The position numbers were made by a program, and so were the translations under genes. The notes under the pieces are model-generated. The model was not told the DNA's origin. It ran no database searches and saw nothing but the letters and a program-made list of their open reading frames with translations. A stretch of DNA of 64,000 bases from Sporobolomyces roseus. Its lineage: Eukaryota > Basidiomycota > Microbotryomycetes > Sporidiobolales > Sporidiobolaceae. This document shows positions 12,847 to 23,496 of this stretch, piece by piece; position 1 is the first letter of the stretch; the number at the start of each line of letters is the position of its first letter. The stretch covers positions 558,001 through 622,000 of the forward strand of contig JADILM010000003.1 in the NCBI GenBank assembly GCA_016617785.1. The letters are read 5' to 3'.

Positions 12847-13226
12847 ATCTGTCTGATGTGCTGGAGGAGAAGTCGGAAGATGCTGCTTTGAAAAGGAAGC
12901 GATGAGCGAATTTGTCAACTTCGATTTCGCACAGCAAGTTGAAAAATTTCGCAATTCGCAAGGAAGAGCGAATGCGTGCGGAGCGCATCAAGCATCGATT
13001 GAAACGGCTCGGTCGATCTCTGAAGTGTGATGCGAGTCGCGACCGATAGCGGTTTGAAGTCTTTCGCAAGGTCAAAGATTTGACGAAGCTCGCGGCGAAG
13101 AATGGTAGAAAGAGCTAGCGATGTTACAACGACAAGAGAAACGACAAGTGAGGGCAAGAGGGAGACGGTACTACAAGGAGAAAGAAAGGTAGACGGAGAT
13201 ACAAAAACGACAGGACGATTCAATCT
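12847..13226. other. AFG1 upstream region with TTTCGCAA words
   Basis: No gene. Three related words sit close together upstream of AFG1: TTTCGCA at 12925, TTTCGCAA at 12947 and TTCGCAA at 12955. They are candidate promoter elements. Confidence 0.45.
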
Positions 13227-14160
13227 TCAGTCCCTCCAAGCTCTGAATCTACGATCGTACTCCTTCAATGACAATTCGGCAAGGTAAACATCCTCGAAGA
13301 AAGCGATCATCGCCTCCAATTCTTCCTCGTGCCGATCCCGCCTCTCGTACAAGGATTCTCCCAGTTCCTTGGAAAGTTCCTCGTTGATCCTATCTTGAGG
13401 TGCGAGCTTGAGGACCTCGGCGGTCGTCCAGCGATACAGCTCATACTTGACCACGGTCGGACAGTCGATGCTATCGATCCATTGCTTGACCGCTCTTAAC
13501 CTCGAACGAGTCGTTCTGCAATAATCTCGCGAAGGGTTGATCTTGCGAGACGGTAGATTCGGTTCAATCGTATCTTGTGAGGTTCGGCTTGATCTTGTGT
13601 TGGTTACGCTTGATCCGACAGAGTTGGTGGGCGTGAGGGTCTCGAGTTTGGGTTCGACGACGTGAACAATTTTGACGGTTTCGACGATTCGAGCAGTGAA
13701 GACTTGATCCTTGCGTGAGGAACCTTCGACCTTCGCTGATGTACGTCCTGAGCTGATCTGATGTACAAGTAACATGATATCAGAACGAGGCCTGGGAGAA
13801 AGGAGAACGAACGACAGAACTGACCTTTTCCTTTTTCGCGAATCCCAGTGCGATGAAGACGCTGCCTAGTTCTGAAGTTCTGGCAGCTCTGTCGGGCTCC
13901 TCTACTTGGTCCGGACTCGGTATATTGCGACGAGAGCGCAAGTCTTTCTTGTTGACAGGTTTCGACTCCTCCAACGATTTGGGGTCGTTCGTTTTGAGTC
14001 GTTTGTTCGTGATACCGGCGAAGTTCCGAACGAGCCAGCAGCTTCTCTTACGCTTGAGAGGAGGTAGAGGAGGGAAGAGGAAGTTCAAGAGTGGGGGACA
14101 ACGAGGCACCGAAGACGTGCTGTTTATCGATGAACGAGGAGATTGGGAACGAGTAGGCAT
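13227..14160 (-). CDS. Uncharacterised basic protein, 288 residues
   Basis: Two exons, 14160-13825 and 13757-13227, joined by a 67-base intron with donor GTCAGT. Total 289 codons in frame with a TGA stop. The first exon encodes a Ser/Pro-rich start and two basic clusters (PLKRKRSCWLV and ITNKRLKTNDPKS) that could act in nuclear localisation. The second exon has a charged, predicted helical C-terminal half with QWIDSIDCPTVVKYELYRW and the acidic helix RRDRHEEELEAMIAFFEDV. I do not recognise a family. It is divergent from the FHA gene, with 769 bases between starts. It is probably real, because reading frame and splice sites agree and the C-terminal half looks folded. Confidence 0.7.
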
Positions 14161-14929
14161 GGTGGACGTAGAGAGGAGGGTGAGAGCGTCGTAGATGGTA
14201 GGAGAAGTCAGAGTGGTATAGAAGAGAAGTGAAACGAAGAAGAGAGAGGAAGAAAGAGATCATCCTTGAGAATGCGAGCTTGATCACATTCGTGCGAAAA
14301 ACAACAACAGATCAGCCATCTTCTCGTCCTCACTTTCTGTCTCGCATCTCGTTGCAGTCGAAGAGTGTAGCCCTAACGACGCTCTATCGACGCTCCCATT
14401 TACGCAAGACCTCGACGAGGCAAGCGTCTCTCGCGTTCGACTTTTTAAGGTCAAGTTGCGAATTCGTTGCACCTCGATTTTGCGAGACTTTATCAGCTTC
14501 TCGCAACAGATCTCACTAAGGCGGGTATCTACATCAGCTCGGGGGCTTGTAGCGAAAAGTGAAAAGGTTTTGCGAAACTCCCAAGCTGCGAAATCTCAGA
14601 ATTTGCGAAAACCAGGAGACCACAATTTCCAGCGAATATGCGAGGGTACAGTTAGGTCAAATAGAGGATCATAAAGCGATCTAGGGATAGCATTCGAGAG
14701 AAGCTGAGGAAGGAGGAGAGACTTCATGAGAGCTAGATGTGGGGAGATAGCTCTCTCTCCTTCCTCCCTCTCCCCATTCATCGCAAACACACCCAGCAAC
14801 CCTTCAAGACATCCAAAGAACTCTCGAGTACAACAATCGAAGCGCTGGAGCAGCTCTCACAGCAGCTAAAGCCTCCTCACTCCACAGTCCAAAGTCCATC
14901 TTCCTTATCTCTCAGCACCTCGAACAAAG
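14161..14929. other. Divergent intergenic region
   Basis: Promoter region for the unknown gene on the minus strand and the FHA gene on the plus strand. Apart from the TTGCGAA cluster (listed separately) no coding sequence is evident. Confidence 0.5.
14456..14610. promoter_or_regulatory. Cluster of TTGCGAAA/TTTCGCAA words in a divergent promoter
   Basis: Within the 769-base gap between two divergent genes, TTGCGAA or close variants occur at 14456-14462, about 14570, 14587-14593 and 14603-14610. The same word recurs upstream of AFG1, the F-box gene and others. The regulatory role is inferred from position only. Confidence 0.35.
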
Positions 14930-17542
14930 ATGTCCGACTCCTCTGGACCTAGCAAGACCTACCTTACACTCTACGACACTTCTACGGCCCCCTCAACTCT
15001 CGTCAAAGAATGGAATTCGGAACAAAGTTCGCTTTCAATCGGGAGAGGAAAAGAGAGTGAAGCAAAGGAACTTTCAACTGGCTCGTTCAGGTCTGATAAA
15101 ACCAAAGTGATGAGTGCACAACATGCGAAACTTGGATGGATCAACGATCAATTCACGCTCGAAGATACGGAATCAACGAACGGGACCTACATCAATCGAG
15201 GAGAAGGAGAAGGAACTGTGAGACTCGCACACAATGTACCATACGTGGTGAGTCACCTACAACTCCTCTCGAATTCCGACAAAATTCGGCTGACTCGTTG
15301 GTCCCCTCAGATCTCGGACGGAACAACCGTTACCTTTGGTCGCAAGGTCACTTCATCTCGCCCTGGTCGTAAGTCATGTTCTCTTACTCAATCCGTCGAA
15401 TGTATGTGACTGAGAGAGAAATGTTGCTCTTCAGTCTCTGGAGAACCTCTCGTCCTCCACGCTCGAATTTCCAAATCCTCCTCTCTCGATCAGGTCGCTC
15501 AGCAGCCTCACAACAACCAGAGCACCGACAAAGTCATACATCAGCTTCAGCGTAGGAGTACTCTATCGGACAGGAGGAGCCCTGAGAACGATTCAGACGA
15601 AGACCTCGACGATGTTCTCGGCAGTTCTGACAACGACGTGCTTCCAACTTCGACTCTCGCCGCTAGTCGACTTCCCACCTGCGCCTCTTCTTCTTCGGGT
15701 CGACGTGGATTCGGTCTCTCGGAGGAGGATCTCCTCGCCACTTCGAGTCCAGACGAAGAAGTATCAGAAGATGTCGAGTCGGTCAGCAAGACCAAGTCAT
15801 ATTTCGATTACATCGGTTCACGACAATTCAACAAGAAGAAATATGGCAGACGCGCTTCCTCCTCGCCAAGAGAGCAAGATGTCGACCTTTCCCTTCGCGA
15901 CGATTCCGACGCTCGTTCTCCTTTCTCTTCTCGACTCCCTTCCCCCATCAGTCCCGACCAACTTCCTTCTCGCACTACCGAAGCACTCGATCTATCAAAG
16001 CCTCGCTTTGTAACTTCCGACGACGACTTGGAGGACGATCACGACTACTTCCTTCCTCCCTCCGGTTCTCAATCCGGAATCTTCTTCTCCCAATCGATCG
16101 TCTCAGCAAATAGTCGCCTAGCCAGTTTTCAGAAGCACCAACCTTCTCTCCCTCCCTCCAAATCCCACCTCCCCTCGAAGATCGACGACGATTGCGAAGA
16201 CGCTTTCTCTCAAGCTAGTCATCTCCCTTCTCCTCAACTCTCTGCTTGTTCTTCGCTCGAGGTCGATTTGGAGGAGGATACGAGCGACTATCGATCCGCT
16301 GCGATCAGTAGTGAAGAAACGACTATCGTCAAGGTCGAAGAGATAGATCAAGCAGCAGAAGCCATCCCTTCGGAGGAGGATCTCATGGTTATCATCCAAG
16401 AGAACGATGACTCTTCAGGAGAAGCTCAAGACTCTTTCTCACCTGGATCAAACGACTTTGACGAAACGATGGAACAACTTTCACAAGATCGAGCCGCGTT
16501 AGACGATCAACTCGAGTCTACTAGGAAAATCGATTCTGATCACCAGGAGGATTTACTTGATATGGGAAGAAGTGAATCCGAGAGTGCTGAAGAAGAAGGA
16601 AGTGAGGCAGAGATTGAGAGTCAAGTCGAGATGGATACTAGCGAGGTGGATCAATCAGAGTGTGACGTTCGAGCTGAATCGGTGCAGGTAGAAGATGGGT
16701 CAGAAGGGTTCTTCCCTCATGGATGGAACTCTACGAACGACTTCGAAGAGCAGGAGGAAATCGACGAGGACGGAATCGATTGGCAAGATCCGAAACCGAA
16801 CGGACCGACTCACGCTGACCTCACCATCAAAGTTGAGAATGGACTTTACGAAGCAGAGATCGATCGAGACTACGAAGATGCACCACTCGAATACGACGGA
16901 CAACCTTTCGGAGTCGACCTCGATTTGGATGGTAACGCTCATGAAGTCGATTCCTACGCCGATGGAGATCCTGATGTCGACGAAGTTGATTCAGAGGAGG
17001 AGGAAATGAGGAGGATGGACGAGGGCGAAGGAGAAGGGAAGGAGGACCAGGAAGGCGTCGCCGAAAGTGAGGAAGAGGAGGAAATCGAAATTCTCGTCGA
17101 GGAGGTCAAGGACGACACCGGAGTTCGCGCTATCTCTCCCGAGCTCAAGGAACCTCGAATCTCTTCGATTGATCCTAAGGAGCTCGCTGGCCCCGTCAAA
17201 GACGTCGAAAGCGATACTGGTAAGCTATACTCACTATTACTTTCTTTCGGAAACATCAGCTGACTGTAATCTACTCTACTAGCTTCACCCGGAGATGACA
17301 CTGTCTCAGCTGTAGTCGGTACCTCCACTACTTCTCTCAAGCGTCGACTCTCGGATACCGACTTTGAGGAAGATTCTGACGATGGACTTGACGATCTCGA
17401 TCTCGACAACATCCCCACGGCAGCCAAACGACGACGTATCTCTTCTCACATCGTCACGTTTGCTGTCGGAATTCTCTCGGGTGCATTCGGTCTCATCGCA
17501 GGACTCTCTCAACTCGGTGCTCGTGATTTGGACTTCGCGTAG
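14930..17542 (+). CDS. Tail-anchored FHA-domain protein with a long acidic region
   Basis: Predicted 806 residues from exons 14930-15247, 15311-15368, 15435-17219 and 17283-17542 (807 codons, frame preserved). Residues about 10-140 form an FHA phosphothreonine-binding domain: LSIGRGKES, MSAQHAKLGWI with the conserved Ser-x-x-His, TESTNGTYINRGEG with the conserved Asn-Gly, then TVTFGRK. The middle 600 residues are disordered and very acidic, with runs of Glu and Asp. The C-terminus carries KRRLSD and KRRRISSHIV, then a single hydrophobic segment (TFAVGILSGAFGLIAGLSQL) and only seven further residues (GARDLDF region), which is the layout of a tail-anchored membrane protein. Fungal Far9/Far10 and animal SLMAP are also FHA tail-anchored proteins (STRIPAK complex), but those have coiled coils, which I do not see here. 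Function is therefore open: a membrane-bound reader of phosphothreonine on the ER, nuclear envelope or mitochondria. Confidence 0.85.
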
Positions 17543-18072
17543 TTCTTCTCTCTCCTCCTTTTCTCGCATGTAGTTGTATCTCTCAGCTTGTTCCCCACGT
17601 TCTGTCTCCTTTTACTACTACGCACACCCTTTCTTCCTGTTCTCCCTTCTTTGTTGATGTTTACCAATTTCCTCGCTTTACTTTTAGTCCCTTCCCTTCC
17701 GTCGTCTCTCCCCAATCGTTATTTGCTCACGTTACCGCGTCTCATCGCCTTCTCGCCACTTCCCATCATTGCTTTCTCTCAATCCTCTCGCTTGTAGAAC
17801 GAAGATTACACTTTCCTCATTTCGCTTTCGCCGTTGACCTCGGTACCGATCTCACCAAATACGCTCACAGCTGTCTTCAAGTTTCGATCAAAAAGAGATC
17901 CAGGTAGGAAACGAAGCTCAGCGAAACTCGCGGAATTTTCCATCGCATTCTACGACAACGCTTGCCTTCTCTCCATCCGAGCTTTCGAACTCTTGTTTCC
18001 CTTTCCAACTCTTCTGTAAACTCACACGCGAGTAAAGCTATTTTCGCGCTGGCACGTTTCAATCTTCGAGCA
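17543..18072. other. Intergenic, FHA gene 3' flank
   Basis: CT- and T-rich 3' flank followed by a region with GCGAAACTCGCG-type words near 17917. No gene seen. Confidence 0.5.
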
Positions 18073-18433
18073 ATGGCTTCATCGCCTCCGAAACCCAAAG
18101 AAACTTATCCCTTCCGAGGTCCTCCCTTGTTTCCTTTGACGCCATTGATCGAGCGGTAAGTGACTACAGTCAGTATATCGAGAAATTCGTGTACTGACGA
18201 CTACTTCACCACAGACCTCGTCAAGCTTTGTCCACAGATCCTCCATTCACGAAGCCGACACCTTCGAGCACTCGAACGGTACGAAGCAAGGCCTGAACAG
18301 ACCTGTGAGTGCTTATCTACTTCTCAGTCTGCATCAGTACATCAGACTGACCTTCAACGACCGCCTATAGGTCCTCTGGCAAACTCCTCGTTTTTCTCGC
18401 ATCGCATCATCCAGTACCCTTCCCCGTCCCTAG
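18073..18433 (+). CDS. Possible small gene, about 70 residues
   Basis: ATG at 18073 opens a short frame starting MASSPPKPKETYPFRGPPLF. One splice solution uses GTAAGT near 18157 with an acceptor at the second AG (after TCCACAG near 18238). It then uses GTGAGT near 18303 with acceptor CTATAG near 18370. This gives a continuous frame with ending RFSRIASSSTLPRP and a TAG at 18431. Use of the first, more usual acceptor instead leads to an early stop. No family recognised. The evidence is a good pair of donors with GCTGAC/GACTGACC-like branch sites and a plausible start; translation is unproven. Confidence 0.35.
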
Positions 18434-18702
18434 TACCCTTATACCCACGCTGGTCGCCACATGTCTGAACTCGAGCTGAGGGACAGTAGGCAGCGTATCA
18501 GCGCTCTCCCGTTCCTATTGTCTGTAATGAGTAAATTCGGTGTATTGGTAAAACAGGTCGATTGAGAGATACAGGATGCAGCGAGATACAGGTGGACATC
18601 AGATACGATAGCAAATCTTCGTGAGATAGTAGAGAGCTAGATAGAGATGAAGAGGTCAAGGTCAAGGAGAGCGGAGAATCGAAGGTGAAGACATCAATCG
18701 AG

Positions 18703-21186
18703 CTATTCAGTTTCGCCAACAACGATCTCGAGCTTCAAATCGGACGAGGGAGAGACTGAGTCTTGAGCCATATCGAGTGCATCTGCGAGAGAGAGAGAGA
18801 GAGAACCTGTGAGATCTGGAGCACTGCGAGAGAAGAGAAGGAAAACGAACTTTGCCAGTCCTCATCATCGAAGATCGAGATCAAGCACCTGTCTGCATCG
18901 ACGTACCTATAAGATACACATCGTGGAGATATGTGAGTGGGTGAGCCAGCTGGAAGACTATCGTGCGATTTGAGACTCACCTCAAGAGAAGTGAGCTTGA
19001 CTCGTTGAGCTTGATCTGGATCCTTTCGACGAGGGCATCGAGACCGATAGTAGACGATACGACCTACCACCTCGAGTCAGGGACAGGTCGACTGAGAGGA
19101 AGAGGCGGAACTCACCATGACTCGTACAGTTCCTTGATGCCTCAACCTGATCCTAACTTTCTTCTCAGCTGCAACGTGCAAGAAACCTTCATTGATTGTG
19201 CTCAACTCGAGGGAGGCTGTCGTCTTCCCATCGTCATGAAGGTAGGCTCGCACGATCGAACTGGCAGATTCCATCTTCGCTTTTGACACTTCTTCGCCAA
19301 CCGGTGAAAGACAAAGTTTCGAGGATTTCGTGCTGTAGGTCGACGAAGAGCTATCTTGACGAGCTGGAGTGACTTTCGGACGAGAGTCGAACGAGTCGGT
19401 GCTGATAGAGGGAGTAGTCAAGCTTGATTTGACGGGAGGAGGGTGTTGAGGACGAGTGACTGATTTCTGTTGACGGACGCGATGGAGCGTTGTGGGTTGT
19501 AGAGTAGCGATGGGAGCGAGTGTACGAGGAGACGAAAGGGAAGTCGAGCGGAAATGAGGAGTACGGAGACCAGGTGAAATCGCCGAAAGTTTCGAAGGAG
19601 AGGGAGAGTGGAATGAAGCTGGGCGAGGGTGAGGTGCGAGATGAGCGGAGCGCGATCCAGTTCGAGGTGAACGAGAGGTGGCAGTCGGAGGTGGAGGAAC
19701 TTGGATCGTGAGTCCGTTGCGACGACTGCGTTTCTCTGAGAACGATGCGAGTTGGAGATTGTTCGAAGTGGAAGCGGAGCTTCTGAGGGTAAGGGGAGGT
19801 GGTCGAGTAGTCAAAGTAGAGCGAGACTTGGTACCTTGGCTGGTCTGTTGTGCTTTGACTCCGAAAGTGATCGTTTCTTCGAGCGAATCGGGAGGGGAAG
19901 GAGGTCTCGGATCTTGGGCAGTCGGCAAGGTAGGAAGGTTGACAAGTCGAGGGACTTTCCTAGAGAGGACAGCAGAAGGAGCCAAAGTAGTGACAGGAGC
20001 GGTTTGAGAGCGTTTCAACTTGTTCTCGAGAGTTTTGCGTTCTTCTTGAGTCGGACGACGGCGAAGCGGTCTTGCCATTCCATCGACGGACTTTTCGAGC
20101 CGAGCAGCAGTAGTCTGACTCCTCGAGAGGGAGCGAACTTTTGGAGGTTCAGTCGAATTCGAGCTAGATGAATCTGTCGAAGGAGCTCTGGAAGAAGCTG
20201 TCTCGTTTCTGTGAAAGTCGACGTGTAGTTCGAAAGGGTTGGAAGCGGCGATGACGGTTGTTTTGCCGAGGAAGTCTCGTTGAGCGAGATTGGCGAGTTT
20301 CGCTTCGGGAGGTCTGAAAACGGTTCCGACTGAAACGCTGAAAACGGTGTAGCCCTGCTCAACGATTGAAATAATGTGAGCTCCTGAGCTGTGGATTATA
20401 AGAGGTGAGAAAAGAGCTCACAGCACCATTGTCAAGGTACGCCTCATCGATCACGTCGTGTTCTTGAGTGTATTTCTCCTTCATCGCCAATGTCCAGTCT
20501 TTCAAGCCATCTTCCAATCGACCCTTTATAGCGACGAGGTTAGGTTTATGGTGTGAAGGGAAGGGAAAGGAAGGCGAGGACTTGCCATGTAAACGAGACA
20601 GAGACCTCGATTGAACAGCACTTCGCACGAGTAGAGTTGAAACTTGAGACCGATTCTAATATCGCGATCGACGCTCGACTCAGAGCATTCCAAGGTAGTT
20701 TAAGAGAGAACACTCACTGTTCGTAATCGATAATCTCGTTCGAACGAAGGTACTGTGGTCGAAGCAAGGAACATGATCAGGTTCTTTCGTGTTTGACCAG
20801 GTCGTCCGCCTCGACGCACCAGCCAAGCATCATCAAAGTCCCTCCTAGCAATCTCAAACCGACCCAACAAGAATTGAGAGACTCCCATTTGGAAGTAAGC
20901 GACTGTTAAATACGAATCGAGTTCGATCGCTTGCTCAAACGCATCAATCGCTCGCTGGTGTTCTCCTCGAGTAGCGTAGATGAGACCGATGTTGAAGTAG
21001 ATCTTTGAAGAGGGTTCCATCGACTGTGGAAGGAGGGATGTGCGAGGTGAGTCGAGAGATCGGGTAAGAAATCAGAGAGAACAGCTTGAGATTCACCTGA
21101 AAGAGGGAGAGAGCCTTTGGATAGTCGTTCTGATCGAATGCTACCAGCGCATCTGACCAGGTTTGTAGTTCTTGCTTGAGGGACAT
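18703..21186 (-). CDS. noxR: NoxR, p67phox-like regulator of fungal NADPH oxidase
   Basis: Cytosolic activator that brings Rac and polarity factors to the NADPH oxidase, controlling superoxide bursts in differentiation. ATG at 21186 starts MSLKQELQTWSDALVAF. TPR repeats follow: KIYFNIGLIYATRGEHQRAI, AIELDSYLTVAYFQMGVSQF and LLGRFEIARRDFDDAW. The p67phox-family segment after the TPRs is present (YTVFSVSVGTVFRPPEAKLA, then RDFLGKTTVIAASNPFEL). The middle is a basic, Ser/Pro-rich linker. The C-terminus is a PB1 domain spread over several exons: KVRIRLRHQGTVRVM, LDALVERIQIKLNE and the OPCA-type acidic motif YVDADRCLISIFDDEDWQ. It ends in KLEIVVGETE and TAG at 18705-18703. The last intron (near 18770-18840) contains a CT repeat. 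No SH3 domain is seen, as expected for fungal NoxR. No oxidase gene (NoxA/NoxB) is in the window. Confidence 0.88.
18787..18804. repeat. GA/CT microsatellite in the last NoxR intron
   Basis: (GA)n on the plus strand, which is (CT)n on the NoxR sense strand, lying inside an intron. See the finding on CT tracts in introns. Confidence 0.8.
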
Positions 21187-22877
21187 GTTTTGAAGGGAAA
21201 GTTTGATGAAGGATACAAGAGAGCGTGATCGTGAATGGGTCGTGAAGTGAGAGAGATACAAGGAGTGACTTTACTTGAAGCTGTCCAGCAGTTCAAGTGA
21301 GCGTGAAGAAGAGAAGAGAAGAGAGAGAAGGTGAATTTGAGAGTGACAACAGAGCTAGTTTTTGGAGACTGAGAGCATTTTGAGAGCCGAGAATTCTTCG
21401 CAAGAGTGAGAAACGGAAGCAGAGAGTAAGGAAAGCGATGGAAGAGGAGACAAAAGACAACTCAGAATTTGGTTCGATCCTCTCTAGGGACGTCGTTGGA
21501 ACCACGCGCTGTGTGCAGCTCGAGAAAAGCGGCGAAAAATGATATTGCGAGGGAGAAGAATATGAGCTGTGCTTCGAGCGAAGAGCTTGCGGACATTCTC
21601 AGAGGTGAGAGTCGACGACAGGAACGCTGGGAGCTGAATCAGAGAGCTTTTGAGCGGAATTGAGAGAATCGTCAAAAGCGAGAGAAACTTGCGAAGAACA
21701 AGGCTTTCCCTCTCTCACCTCCCTTGTTCTCCTTCACTTCACCTCAGCTCTTAGATATCATCACAGACGATCTTGGAGAGCAGCTACGACTCGCGTCGAC
21801 ACTCTCCAGCTACTCTAGGGCGCTTCTCTCTGCTTTAGGATCAACTCAGACACGACTCGTCACCACAACAAGGGCAAGACGACGCGCAGTCGAGAGGCTC
21901 AGCATACGAGAGAATTCATGGTGTACCGAAGAGAGCGCGCAATCGACTAGGCTCAATCGGAGCTGAGGGAAGGAATGGATCGTCTCGGTTAGTGAGTGTA
22001 TCTCGAGTCTCCTGGGCTTTAAGCGCTGACAAATCCGTCATTGAGTCGATCAGGATTCTTACGCAACGGCGAGGGCGCTCAGTCGAGCGCTACAGTACAG
22101 AAGAAAGGCTCGCAGCGACATTCTTCTCGCAAGGCTCGATTCTCTCGCGATTGATTTCAGTTCACTCGTGGGAAGGCGCATCGAGCAGACCCATATCCCG
22201 ATCTGACTGACTATGTTGGGGGTTGAGAGGGCTTTGATCATGCTGTGACTCGTCTATCAAGCGATGTCGAGCTTGAGCTCGATTTTCGCACTCCTCTCTC
22301 CGTGTCTTCTTGTGTTCTTGTTTTTCTATGACTGACCCGCCCGCCAGCCTACAGACATCAACTTCGATATCCGTCCCAATTGTCGCAGGACTCTATACTA
22401 GTTCTGCTTCATAGCCACGATCGTCTCGACCTCGAATGCCGCGAATTTTTGTTTCGCAAGATCGGAGATCGCGTGATCGAAGATTTCATCTGAGAGTGAC
22501 AAGCGACGATTGAAGAAAGGAGAAATAAGGCTGAGAAAGAGGAGAAGGAGCCGAACAAACGAAGACGAGAATGTGTTGTGATCCTTGTTCAAGGTATGTT
22601 TCCTATTTTGTATTGTTATTGACAAGGCTGATTGTTGTTGTCAATGCTGGAAACTGGTTGACCCGCGCGCGGCACCCTGCACCTTTTGGTTCTTGAAAAT
22701 GTGCGGCATTTTCTGTCGGCGTGCGTAAATTTGCTCTGACTCCTCTAGAGACCTTCAAACTGACACCATCTTACTCTCCATAGCTCATTTCCGTGTTGCC
22801 TGCCTCGACGCCCCTCGACCTACCGATTTAAAGGGTGAAGCGCTGGTGTCCTTGGTCGACTAGAATTTTGAAACCCT

Positions 22878-22894
22878 CATCTCATGCCGAGATG
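22878..22894. repeat. Short perfect inverted repeat
   Basis: CATCTC, five-base loop, GAGATG. It could form a small hairpin in RNA. No tRNA-like A or B box surrounds it. Confidence 0.4.
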
Positions 22895-23012
22895 GTCGTG
22901 GCTTAACATCTTAGTGCTCATATGCTCCGTTCCTTAGCCTCTGACGTTTGTCTCGCAAGGACTCGTCGTGAGTAGGAATGGAGAGGGCCGGTAGTTTGGA
23001 CATTCCTTTTTT

Positions 23013-23030
23013 CTCTCTCTCTCTCTCTCT
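23013..23030. repeat. CT microsatellite, intergenic
   Basis: About nine CT units, about 470 bases beyond the TRS85 stop codon. Confidence 0.8.
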
Positions 23031-23114
23031 TTCATTCCCCCTGCCCCTTCTCCAGGTTTAATAGTGAAGGCTAGTAGCTTAGTAGGGCCATTGGGTGATA
23101 GGGTAGACGTGGGG

Positions 23115-23129
23115 AGCACTTTCAGTGCT
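23115..23129. repeat. Short perfect inverted repeat
   Basis: AGCACT, three-base loop, AGTGCT. Small hairpin potential downstream of TRS85. Confidence 0.4.
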
Positions 23130-23496
23130 ACGCGTTGTAAACAAATCGAGTTTCCACCAAAGATCTCTCCCTTGTCCCCGTAGAGCGACATACGAGCGGA
23201 GAACACTGAGTACATTCAAGAGCAGCAGGCGTGATTCTTTACGGTCGCAAGCAGAAGAAGCTTCATCGTCTTTCGCCCTAGCATTTTTCGCTCCATCTTC
23301 CTCCTCAAAACTCTTTCCCACCTTCCCTTTATCACCATCACAGCACTCTGTACGTCAGCGTTTGACGATGTAGTCGCCAACGGCCGTTTCGAGTTTCTCC
23401 TCGAAGTGAACAATGGTTCTCTCGCAATCTTCTCGCTTTTCCAGCAGCTCAAGAGCGGGACGAGAAAGCGGAAAGAGCGTGCCTCTGATGCGATAA

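Larger units (their letters stand above)
21187..23496. other. Gene-poor 2.3 kb between NoxR and TRS85
   Basis: No convincing gene on either strand. Short open frames occur (for example 21724-21966 on plus) but lack homology, splice support or codon bias. TTTCGCAA-like words occur at about 21396, 21690 and 22452. Two perfect short inverted repeats (22878-22894 and 23115-23129) and one CT microsatellite (23013-23030) are the only structure. It contains the NoxR promoter and the TRS85 3' flank. Confidence 0.5.

Noticed and set aside
21470..21500. tRNA B-box-like GGTTCGATCC
   Set aside because: No A box 30-60 bases upstream and no acceptor-stem pairing; TCGA is simply common in this genome.
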